DNA from: Enterobacter ludwigii
Lineage (GTDB): Bacteria; Pseudomonadota; Gammaproteobacteria; Enterobacterales; Enterobacteriaceae
Length of the DNA: 64,000 nucleotides
Direction: 5' to 3'
NCBI GenBank assembly: GCA_900068845.1
Contig: CEFQ01000008.1
Coordinates: 1 to 64,000, forward strand
A program made the translations under genes and the position numbers. The notes under the pieces were generated by a model. The model made no database searches, was not told the origin of the DNA, and worked only from the letters and a program-made list of their open reading frames with translations. This document shows positions 9,536-17,256 of the stretch, in pieces. Every line of letters starts with the position of its first letter. Position 1 is the stretch's first letter.

Positions 9536-9799
9536 ATGGGCAAAATTGCAGCCGTCCTGGGAGATTCTACGTCTCACGGCGGCAAAGTCACATCTGCATC
9601 ATCTACTTTCGATATTCAGGGAAAAAATGTCGCCCTGCTGCATGATACGGTGTCCTGCCCATTACATGGCACTAACCGTATTATCGAATGCGATGTTGCA
9701 TCTTATGAAGAAAATGGTCGTGGGATCGTTATACATGGCTGCAAAACGGAATGCGGCTCGGTGGTTATCGCCAGCCTGCCGGATATGGAGATCGGCTAA
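9536..9799 (+). CDS. PAAR spike-tip protein
   Basis: 87 residues. It shows the PAAR pattern: an N-terminal GDSTSHGGKV, a central SCPLHGTNRIIEC and a late HGCKTECG, the Cys and His residues that bind the metal at the tip of the cone. PAAR proteins cap the VgrG spike and sharpen the T6SS tip. This one has no fused toxin. It starts nine bases after tle3 and its TAA overlaps the next ATG by one base, so it is in one operon with tle3 and tssM. Confidence 0.9.
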   Translation: MGKIAAVLGDSTSHGGKVTSASSTFDIQGKNVALLHDTVSCPLHGTNRIIECDVASYEENGRGIVIHGCKTECGSVVIASLPDMEIG

Positions 9800-11238
9800 T
9801 GGGATGGTCAGTACCGGAAGTGCCTGAGCGGACACCCACCAGCGCATGTTCCCCGTGGATATGTTTTTTTATTATTTTCGTTTGCGTGTTAATCAGTATT
9901 GCCTGGCTTTTGTTTTCTGGTTCAGTGGAAGAGCGGTTTTCTCTCTCATCCGGAGCCTGGCTCCCGCTGGCCTCGACGATGCTGGTAAGTTCGATGGCAA
10001 TCCTCACCCTGTATTTGTTAGGGTGGGAAATTCAGGCTCTGAAGGCATTTTACTGGAACAGCTGGCGAATAAATTTACATGCTGCCTGGCAGCAGCATGC
10101 CCATCAGCACCTATGTGTAGTTAATCAGAGCAGTTTGATGGTGAACTCAGATTACGTCCCTCAACTGACAGGTCTGGTCGCTAAAAATGACGTTATTGAT
10201 AAACCCACCACATTGCTTGCAGGTGAAGCACTCACCCCTGGAATTTCACGTTTTGAGCAGCTTAGCCAGATTCTGCTCAAGCAGGCCGCATCGTCGTTAG
10301 TAAGCTGGTATCCCAGTGGTGCAGTCACCGTTGTCATTCAGACATCTGCCGCATCACTGGAGCAGGAAAAGCAGCGTGTTGCGTCACTATGGAAACAGCA
10401 TGCACTGCCGTGGACGCCCACCTTTCATGTGTTACGCGCCGAATTTCCTTTCGAATTCTGGAATAACCAATTGCTGGCATCACACAACCCGCTACTGATT
10501 CTGGCAATCCATTATCGTCAGGTAAATGAAACCCTGGCTGAATTTGCCAGCGCACTATTACTCGCGCCTCCCTTACTGCTTTCTGCTACTCAGCAAAGAG
10601 AAGCCATAAAGGTATTTCGGGCCATGCCGCTGCAGACCAGTGAACTTTCAGCCGAACTAAAAGAGCTGAAAGAGATGAATCAGCAACCATCAGCGTCTGT
10701 TGGGCTGGTGTGGTTCAGCGGACTCAGCTTCCCTCAGCGTCAGCAACTGACATCTGCCGTATTTGAGCTGCCGCTATCTCTGCGCAGTTCAGCGCCGATG
10801 GCGGGGCTCATTGATTTTGATGAAGGCTGCGATCAATACGGCCACCTTGCCGGATGGCTGATGTCCGTTACGGCAATCGAAGCCGTCAATTACGACATGG
10901 GTAGTCAGTGGCTTGTATGGGCCGATGATAAACAGGCCTGGGCGATGGTGGCTGGCAGGAAAATGCCGCTGATGAACACCTTCCCCGAACGGGCGCAGGC
11001 CGCACCTTTCCCTGCGGGTGGAATGATGCTGGCGGTCCTGCTTAATACTCTTCTTATCTGGTCTTTAGTTTTTGCCTTCCCTGCCTGGTTATTTTCATGG
11101 TGGGGATCGTTCGCTTTACTGGCCGTACCTGGCGTGACCTTACCGGGTCTGGCATTAGCGTTACGAAAGGTGGTGGCCAGCGCGCTGCTGCCGGGATTTA
11201 TCCGTGCTGCCGGTGAGCATGAAAGGAACAAAAAATAA
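9799..11238 (+). CDS. T6SS-associated membrane protein preceding tssM (copy 1)
   Basis: 479 residues from ATG 9799, which overlaps the PAAR stop (TAATG) and is preferred over the upstream start at 9751 inside the PAAR gene. Two hydrophobic segments lie near residues 17-39 and 50-72, and two more near the C-terminus (about 415-455). It overlaps tssM by one base. A shorter relative precedes the second tssM (24505-25731) and a decayed one lies at 21013-21773, so the pairing with tssM is repeated. I do not know a characterised member; a membrane role next to the TssM-TssL-TssJ complex is inferred from topology and linkage. Confidence 0.65.
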   Translation: MGWSVPEVPERTPTSACSPWICFFIIFVCVLISIAWLLFSGSVEERFSLSSGAWLPLASTMLVSSMAILTLYLLGWEIQALKAFYWNSWRINLHAAWQQHAHQHLCVVNQSSLMVNSDYVPQLTGLVAKNDVIDKPTTLLAGEALTPGISRFEQLSQILLKQAASSLVSWYPSGAVTVVIQTSAASLEQEKQRVASLWKQHALPWTPTFHVLRAEFPFEFWNNQLLASHNPLLILAIHYRQVNETLAEFASALLLAPPLLLSATQQREAIKVFRAMPLQTSELSAELKELKEMNQQPSASVGLVWFSGLSFPQRQQLTSAVFELPLSLRSSAPMAGLIDFDEGCDQYGHLAGWLMSVTAIEAVNYDMGSQWLVWADDKQAWAMVAGRKMPLMNTFPERAQAAPFPAGGMMLAVLLNTLLIWSLVFAFPAWLFSWWGSFALLAVPGVTLPGLALALRKVVASALLPGFIRAAGEHERNKK

Positions 11239-14200
11239 TGAAAAACTTCTTTCGTCTGTTTGGGTACGGGCTCGTTGCCGTGACCGTTTTACTGCTTTTT
11301 TTATTCCTGATCTCCCAGCTAAAAGCATTGCCCGTTGAAGCAACCACCCGTCAGTTCTGGTTTCCGTTGACGGGATTTATTTTTCTGGCGTGCCTGATAT
11401 GTACGGTGATTTTCTTCTTATTCAGTCCGCTGAATGCAGGCGTCCCGGTCAGACCATCGGATGACAAAAAAGAATATAAGCCAGCCTCTGCCGTTGCTTC
11501 CACTGGCCTGGCAAGCGATATGAACAACTATCTTCGCGCACGCTACCACCTCTTCTGGCGCAGCAAAGTTCGTCTGCTTCTGCTGGTCGGTGACGACGCC
11601 GCGATCAGCCAGCTTGTACCGGGACTCGGCAAAAATGTATGGATGGAGGGTAATCGTACGGTTCTTATTTACGGTGGCAGCCTTGATGCTCATCTGGACA
11701 CTGAAAAATACGCCGCGTTGCGCAAGCTGCGCCGCAGTCGCCCACTGGACGGCATAGTTCTGGTGCATGGTTCCGATACCGCTCTCACACCACAAAAAAG
11801 CGATGCAGCGATGCGCTCGCTGGAGAAGATTGCCATCGCGCTGCGCTGGCGTGCACCGGTGTGGATCTGGCAGCTCGGTCACAGTGACTGGCCGCAGCCA
11901 GAGCGTGAAAACAACGCGGTAGGCGCAGTGTTTCCGGCGAAAGCGCTGCCGGAAGACATAGCTCAACAGCTCGAAAGCCTTGTCGCTCCGTTACGTGAAC
12001 GCGGTCTGGCGCAGGTAGCTCATAACATCAGCCACGACTGGCTGCTGCGTCTGTCGCAGCAGCTTGCCAGCGGTGAAAGTCAGGCCTGGCAGCAGCGCTT
12101 AGCACCGTGGCTGGATCCGGCGCGCCGCAGTTTATTGCGTGGCCTGATGTTCAGCCTGCCGGAAGCAAAGCCTGCGCCGGACAGCGTGCATCCTCATGCA
12201 TTATCCGACAGCGCGCTCTTGCAGAGTATCGCGTCAGACCGCGCCAGAGGTCGTCGCACCGGGCTGCCTTGGGAACAGACGCTGGCCTGGTCGCTGATGA
12301 GCCTGATGCTGCTCGCTGGCGCGGGCATGCTGGCGTCTTCGCTGTTCAACCGTCATCAGATTGTCAGCGCGGCGGATAAAGCCGAGGTATTGGTGAATTC
12401 AGCGAAGGTTGATGATGCGCAGCTCATTGCGCTGCACGGCCTGCGTAACGATCTCGGGCAGCAGCAGCACTGGCTGGAGCACGGCGCGCCTTGGTATCAG
12501 CGCTTCGGCATCAACCACACGCAGCCGCTGCACGATGCGCTGCTGCCGTGGTACGGCGTCGCGGCGCGTCGCCTCATCCACGAACCGGCGCGCATCGCGC
12601 TGGAAGAGAAGCTGACTTATCTAGCCGGTCTGCCTGCTGCCAGTCCGCTGCGCGCCACGCTGGCGCAGCCGGGTTATAAGCAGTTAAAAACCTGGCTGAT
12701 GATGGCACGCCCGGAGCGCGCCGAACCGGCCTTTTACGCGCAGACCATGGCGACCGTGCAGCCGGCATATCCCGGCATTTCAACGTCGCTGTGGCAGACG
12801 CTGGCCCCGAATTTGTGGGCATTCTATGCCGCGTCGTTGCCGTCGCAGCCGGACTGGCGCATCAAACCCGATGCATCGCTGCTGAGCCAGGTGCGTCAGG
12901 TACTGCTGCTGCAGACCGGCCAGCGCAACGCCGAGATGACGCTGTATCAGAACGTGCTGCGCGACGTGCGCCGCAACTACACTGACTTGACGCTGGAAGA
13001 CATGACGCCGGGCACCGATATGCGCCGGCTGTTCAGCAGTGACGACATAGTTCCGGGCGTGTTTACCCGCCAGGCGTGGGAAGGCGGCGTGCGCCAGGAG
13101 ATTGAGAAAGCGGCCAACACCCGTCGCGATGAAATCGACTGGGTGCTCAGCGACAGCCGCAGCGCCGTGCCGCAGGAGATTTCCCCGGAGGCGCTGAAGG
13201 CCCGGTTAACCCAGCGCTATTTCAGTGACTTTGCCGCCAGCTGGCTTAACTTCCTCAACGGCATCCGGCTTAACCCGGCGCAGAACATCGCCGACGTCAC
13301 GGACCAGCTGACGCTGATGAGCGACGTGCGCCAGTCGCCGCTGATTGCGCTGATGAACACGCTGGCATGGCAGGGGCAGACCGGGCAGCAGCGCGAGGCG
13401 CTGTCCGACACGCTGATCAATTCAGCCAAAGACCTGATCGGCCAGAAAGACAAGCCGATTATCAGCCAGAAAGCCACCGGCCCCGAAGGTCCTCTGGATG
13501 TGACCTTCGGCCCGCTACTGGCGCTGACCGGCAAAAACAGCGGATCGCAGCTGATGGCCGCTGACAGCAGCCTGACGCTGCAAACCTTTTTAACCCGCAT
13601 CACCCGCGTGCGCCTGCGTCTGCAGCAGGTTGCCGCCGCACCGGATCCACAGGAGATGCTGCAAACGCTGGCGCAGACGGTTTTCCAGGGCAAAAGCGTC
13701 GATCTCACCGACACCCAGCAATATGGCAGCCTGATGGCGGCGAGCCTCGGCGAAGAGTGGAGCGGATTCGGGCAGACGATGTTCGTGCAGCCCCTGACGC
13801 AGGCGTGGGAAACCATTCTGCAGCCGTCGGCGGTGAGCCTGAACGCGCAGTGGCAGCGCGCCATCGTGGAAAACTGGCGCACTGCGTTTGACGGGCGCTA
13901 TCCGTTTGCCGCCGGGCAAAGCGACGCGTCACTGCCGATGCTGGCGGAGTTTATCCGCCGCGACGCCGGACGCATCGACAGCTTCCTCAGCAGCCGTCTC
14001 GGTGGCGTATTGCAGAAGGAGGGCAGCAGCTGGGTGCCGGATGCGGCGCACAGCCAGGGATTGACCTTCAATCCTGCCTTCCTCAGGGCGGTTAACCAGT
14101 TGCGCGAGCTCTCCGATATTCTGTTTACCGACGGCACGCAGGGCATCAGCTTTGAATTGCAGGGCCGCGCCGCGCCAGACGTGGTGGAAACTCAGCTGAT

Positions 14201-14618
14201 GCTCGACGGCCAGCCGCTGCGTTACTTCAACCAGATGGCGACGTGGCAGGCGATGCGCTGGCCGGGCGACAGCCTGAAGCCGGGCACGCTGCTGACCTGG
14301 ACCGGCGTGAAAAGCAGCGCGCAGATTTACGGCGATTATCCCGGCACCTGGGGCTTTATCCGCTGGCTGGAGCAGGGTAAACGTGAGCGCCTCGATCGCA
14401 GCCGCTGGCGGCTGAGCTTCACCACGCCGGATAAACGCAACCTGACGTGGGTGCTGCGCACGCAGATGCGTGACGGCCCACTGGCGCTGCTGCGCCTGCG
14501 CGGCTTTACGTTGCCGACGGAAATATTCAGCGTGGATGCGGCGAGTGCCTCAGACGCGATGGCCCCGCGCGACGCCGTTACGGATGACTTCACTACCAAT
14601 ATGAACGGAGCAGAATAA
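11238..14618 (+). CDS. tssM: T6SS membrane-complex protein TssM (IcmF), copy 1
   Basis: 1126 residues. TssM spans the inner membrane and reaches through the periplasm to TssJ, forming the channel that anchors the T6SS. Two hydrophobic segments lie near residues 8-28 and 38-58, a third near 350-370, followed by a long periplasmic part with the IcmF-related and C-terminal beta domains (FELQGRAAPDVVE, then GTWGFIRWLEQG). The N-terminal cytoplasmic domain has LLLVGDDAAISQLVPG where ATP-binding family members have a Walker A loop, so no GxxxxGK[ST] is present. A full-length relative is at 25728-29168. After this copy there is no tssA, only a tssH fragment, so it is detached from its usual downstream partners. 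Confidence 0.95.
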   Translation: MKNFFRLFGYGLVAVTVLLLFLFLISQLKALPVEATTRQFWFPLTGFIFLACLICTVIFFLFSPLNAGVPVRPSDDKKEYKPASAVASTGLASDMNNYLRARYHLFWRSKVRLLLLVGDDAAISQLVPGLGKNVWMEGNRTVLIYGGSLDAHLDTEKYAALRKLRRSRPLDGIVLVHGSDTALTPQKSDAAMRSLEKIAIALRWRAPVWIWQLGHSDWPQPERENNAVGAVFPAKALPEDIAQQLESLVAPLRERGLAQVAHNISHDWLLRLSQQLASGESQAWQQRLAPWLDPARRSLLRGLMFSLPEAKPAPDSVHPHALSDSALLQSIASDRARGRRTGLPWEQTLAWSLMSLMLLAGAGMLASSLFNRHQIVSAADKAEVLVNSAKVDDAQLIALHGLRNDLGQQQHWLEHGAPWYQRFGINHTQPLHDALLPWYGVAARRLIHEPARIALEEKLTYLAGLPAASPLRATLAQPGYKQLKTWLMMARPERAEPAFYAQTMATVQPAYPGISTSLWQTLAPNLWAFYAASLPSQPDWRIKPDASLLSQVRQVLLLQTGQRNAEMTLYQNVLRDVRRNYTDLTLEDMTPGTDMRRLFSSDDIVPGVFTRQAWEGGVRQEIEKAANTRRDEIDWVLSDSRSAVPQEISPEALKARLTQRYFSDFAASWLNFLNGIRLNPAQNIADVTDQLTLMSDVRQSPLIALMNTLAWQGQTGQQREALSDTLINSAKDLIGQKDKPIISQKATGPEGPLDVTFGPLLALTGKNSGSQLMAADSSLTLQTFLTRITRVRLRLQQVAAAPDPQEMLQTLAQTVFQGKSVDLTDTQQYGSLMAASLGEEWSGFGQTMFVQPLTQAWETILQPSAVSLNAQWQRAIVENWRTAFDGRYPFAAGQSDASLPMLAEFIRRDAGRIDSFLSSRLGGVLQKEGSSWVPDAAHSQGLTFNPAFLRAVNQLRELSDILFTDGTQGISFELQGRAAPDVVETQLMLDGQPLRYFNQMATWQAMRWPGDSLKPGTLLTWTGVKSSAQIYGDYPGTWGFIRWLEQGKRERLDRSRWRLSFTTPDKRNLTWVLRTQMRDGPLALLRLRGFTLPTEIFSVDAASASDAMAPRDAVTDDFTTNMNGAE

Positions 14619-14655
14619 TGACCGCAATGATCGAACTGGTGCACGCCGAGAACCG

Positions 14656-14844
14656 ATGCAAAACATGCTCACCGACGCCTGCCTGCTGCCGGACACCGGG
14701 GCGCGCAACGTTGACAGTTTGCTTAATCAGCAGATTCTGCCGGTGCTGAGCCAGATGATTTTGCAGCACCGCGCCAGCGGCACCTTACGCAACAGCCTGA
14801 CGCTGGGTACCAGTGAAGAAGGCGATGTGACCTTTACGTTCTGA
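14656..14844 (+). pseudogene. tssH (clpV) C-terminal fragment
   Basis: 62 codons reading MLTDACLLPDTGARNVDSLL, then NQQILPVLSQMIL and HRASGTLRNSLTL, ending in TGA. This is the C-terminus of the T6SS sheath-disassembly ATPase TssH/ClpV, whose ends carry the GARNVD motif. None of the AAA+ modules is present, and upstream the sequence joins directly to the end of tssM within ~40 bases (a short out-of-frame ATG at 14618 follows the tssM stop). Its tail repeats at 3905-4011. It implies an ancestral tssH-vgrG order and marks the left boundary of the third vgrG unit. Confidence 0.8.
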
Positions 14845-16476
14845 CTGAACGACGGTTTTCTGTACGCGGCAACAAAAGGATTTCACCATGACAGGAACGG
14901 CCATTCCCTTCTTCAGCCACAGTCACCACCTGCTGAAGGTCATAGACGCCTCATTCCCGCTGGACGTGCTCAGCTTCGAAGGCACAGAAGCGCTCAGCGC
15001 GCCGTTCAGCTGGCACATCATCTTCACCAGCACCGACAAAAATATCAGCCGCGAAGCGATGCTGCTGAAACCGGCGTCGCTGACGCTGCTGCCGTCGCCG
15101 CAGAGCCTTACCGACCTGCTGCACAATGCCGGGCCGCTGCGCGTGGTACAGGGCGTGGTCACCGGCTTTGATGCGCTCGGGGTCTCGGCGGACGAAGCGC
15201 GCTACGCCATTACGCTGCAGCCGCGCCTGGCGCTGCTTTCCCGCACCCGACAGAACGCCATCTGGCAGGACATGTCGGTGCCGCAGATTGCCGAAGCCAT
15301 CCTGCGCGAGCGCCACGGCATGCGCGGCCAGGACTTTGTGTTCAACCTCGGCCGCGACTACCCGAAGCGCGAGCAGGTGATGCAGTTCGATGAAGACGAC
15401 CTGCGCTTTGTTTCGCGCCTGCTGGCGGAGGTGGGCATCTGGTTCCGCTTCACCACCGACACGCGACTCAACATCGACGTGGTGGAGTTTTACGACGGCC
15501 CGCAGGGCTACGTGAACGGGCTGACGCTGCCCGCGGTGCCGCCGTCCGGCCTGCACGACAGCGGAGTGGAGTCGGTGTGGGCGATGGAGAGCCGCTACCG
15601 CGTGGTGGAGAAAACCGTCAGCACCCGCGACTACAACTACCGCGACGCTACTGCAGACATGAACGCGCGGGCCGACGTCACCGGTGGCGGCGACACCACC
15701 ACCTACGGCGAAGCCTATCACTGGGCGGATAACTACCTGCAGGCGGGCGACGCGTACAGCGCGCATCCGGCCACCGAGAGCGGCGCGTTCTACGCCCGGC
15801 TGCGCCACGAGCGCTACCTCAACCGCCAGACGTGCCTCAGTGCCAGGTCCAGCTGTGCCGCGCTGATGCCGGGCGTGATGGTGCGCGCCAGCGGCGGCAA
15901 CGCGGCGGAGGCGTTCCGCAGCGGCGTGGTTATCACCTCGCTGGTCTGCCGCGCGGCGCGCGACAGCAGCATGGAAACCCTGTTTCAGGGCATCCCGGCG
16001 GAAGGCCGCTACGGCTACCGTCCGGAACCCGCGCCGCGCCCGGTGATGGCCGGCACCTTACCGGCGCGCATCACCAGCACCACCACCAACGACACCTACG
16101 GGCACATTGACCGCGACGGGCGCTATCGCGTCAGCATGCTGTTTGACCGGGCGGGCTGGGAAAGCGGGCATGAGAGCCTGTGGGTGCGGCAGGCGCGCCC
16201 GTTCGCCGGCGACACCTACGGCCTGCACCTGCCGCTGCTGGCGGGCACCGAGGTGGCGATTGGCTTCGAGCACGGCAATCCGGACCGTCCGTACATCGCG
16301 GGCGTGCTGCATGATTCCTCCCGCGCGGACCACGTCACCATCCGCAACTTCAGGCGCAACGTGCTGCGCACGCCGGCCAACAACAAGCTGCGCCTCGACG
16401 ACACGCGCGGCCAGGAGCACATCAAGCTCAGTACGGAATACGGCGGCAAGAGTCAGCTGAACCTCGGACATCTGGT
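14740..16476 (+). repeat. Long direct repeat, right copy (tssH tail plus vgrG 5' part)
   Basis: Partner of the repeat at ~3908-5646. After about base 16476 the two vgrG genes lose similarity and encode different coil, beta-helix and tail regions, so the repeat edge lies within the conserved GGKSQLNLGHLVD codons. Confidence 0.9.
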
Positions 16477-17242
16477 CGACAGCGAAAAACAAAAACGTGG
16501 TGAGGGGTTTGAACTCAGGACGGACAGCTGGGGGGCTGTACGTGCGCAGAAAGGGATATTTATTAGCGCTGATGGCCAGACTAAAGCACAAGGTCAGGTG
16601 TTGGATATGCAGCCGGCGGTCAGCAATCTGAGTAATGCCCGGGAGCAGATGACTTCAATCTCCGATGATGCGCAGAAGGCGACCGCGAACCCGGCCGATC
16701 TGCAGGCGCAGGTAAAACTGCTGGAGCAGCAGCTGACGGAGCTCAAAAAATCGGTGCTGCTGATAAGCGCGCCGGACGGCATCGCACTGACCAGCGGGCA
16801 GCATCTGCAGCTCTCAGCCAGCCAGAACCTGATCGCCACTGCCGGTAAAAATGCGGACGTCAGCGTGGTGAAGAATTTGTTTGTGGGTGTGGGGAATGCG
16901 CTGAGCGTGTTTGTGCGTAAGCTCGGCATTAAACTCATTGCTAACCAGGGGCCAGTGAAAATACAGGCGCAAAATGACCTGATGGAACTGGTCGCGCGCG
17001 GCGAATTGAGCATTACCAGTACTGAGGATGAAATCCACATTACGGCAAATAAGCGTGTGGTGATCAATGGCGGCGGGAGTTACATCAACCTGGATGCCAA
17101 CGGGATTGAATCCGCCACGCTTGGTGAGTACAGGACTATGGCCGGGCATTACGGCCGCAAAGATAAAGCCAACAACACAGCACAATTCCCGAGTATTGCC
17201 CCTGAAACCACTGAACCTACCAACACCTTCAGCTTTTCCTGA
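14888..17242 (+). CDS. vgrG: VgrG spike protein without transthyretin-like tail (copy 3)
   Basis: 784 residues, ATG at 14888 with the same leader and ribosome site as the vgrG at 4055. The gp27-like and OB domains are nearly identical to that copy through about residue 530. The last ~250 residues are different: a coil near 575-620, then a DUF2345 helix with SVFVRKLGIKLIANQGPVKI and NGGGSYINLDANGIESAT, ending in a short extension TEPTNTFSFS. The transthyretin-like tail of the two lipase-linked VgrGs is missing. The next gene, 14 bases on, encodes a peptidoglycan-cutting effector, so this VgrG probably carries a different cargo class. A decayed copy of its C-terminus is at 21774-22239. Confidence 0.95.
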   Translation: MTGTAIPFFSHSHHLLKVIDASFPLDVLSFEGTEALSAPFSWHIIFTSTDKNISREAMLLKPASLTLLPSPQSLTDLLHNAGPLRVVQGVVTGFDALGVSADEARYAITLQPRLALLSRTRQNAIWQDMSVPQIAEAILRERHGMRGQDFVFNLGRDYPKREQVMQFDEDDLRFVSRLLAEVGIWFRFTTDTRLNIDVVEFYDGPQGYVNGLTLPAVPPSGLHDSGVESVWAMESRYRVVEKTVSTRDYNYRDATADMNARADVTGGGDTTTYGEAYHWADNYLQAGDAYSAHPATESGAFYARLRHERYLNRQTCLSARSSCAALMPGVMVRASGGNAAEAFRSGVVITSLVCRAARDSSMETLFQGIPAEGRYGYRPEPAPRPVMAGTLPARITSTTTNDTYGHIDRDGRYRVSMLFDRAGWESGHESLWVRQARPFAGDTYGLHLPLLAGTEVAIGFEHGNPDRPYIAGVLHDSSRADHVTIRNFRRNVLRTPANNKLRLDDTRGQEHIKLSTEYGGKSQLNLGHLVDSEKQKRGEGFELRTDSWGAVRAQKGIFISADGQTKAQGQVLDMQPAVSNLSNAREQMTSISDDAQKATANPADLQAQVKLLEQQLTELKKSVLLISAPDGIALTSGQHLQLSASQNLIATAGKNADVSVVKNLFVGVGNALSVFVRKLGIKLIANQGPVKIQAQNDLMELVARGELSITSTEDEIHITANKRVVINGGGSYINLDANGIESATLGEYRTMAGHYGRKDKANNTAQFPSIAPETTEPTNTFSFS

Positions 17243-17256
17243 CAAGGAGTCATAAC

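Noticed and set aside
13217-13882. 221-codon minus-strand ORF
   Set aside because: Antisense to tssM; composition is Cys/Ser/Arg-rich with no recognisable domain or ribosome site.
14618-14757. Short ORF starting at the tssM stop (MTAMIELVHAENRC...)
   Set aside because: After about 14 codons it reads the tssH fragment out of frame; this is a junction artefact rather than a gene.
14951-15808. 285-codon minus-strand ORF
   Set aside because: Shadow of vgrG copy 3, same cause as 4121-5158.
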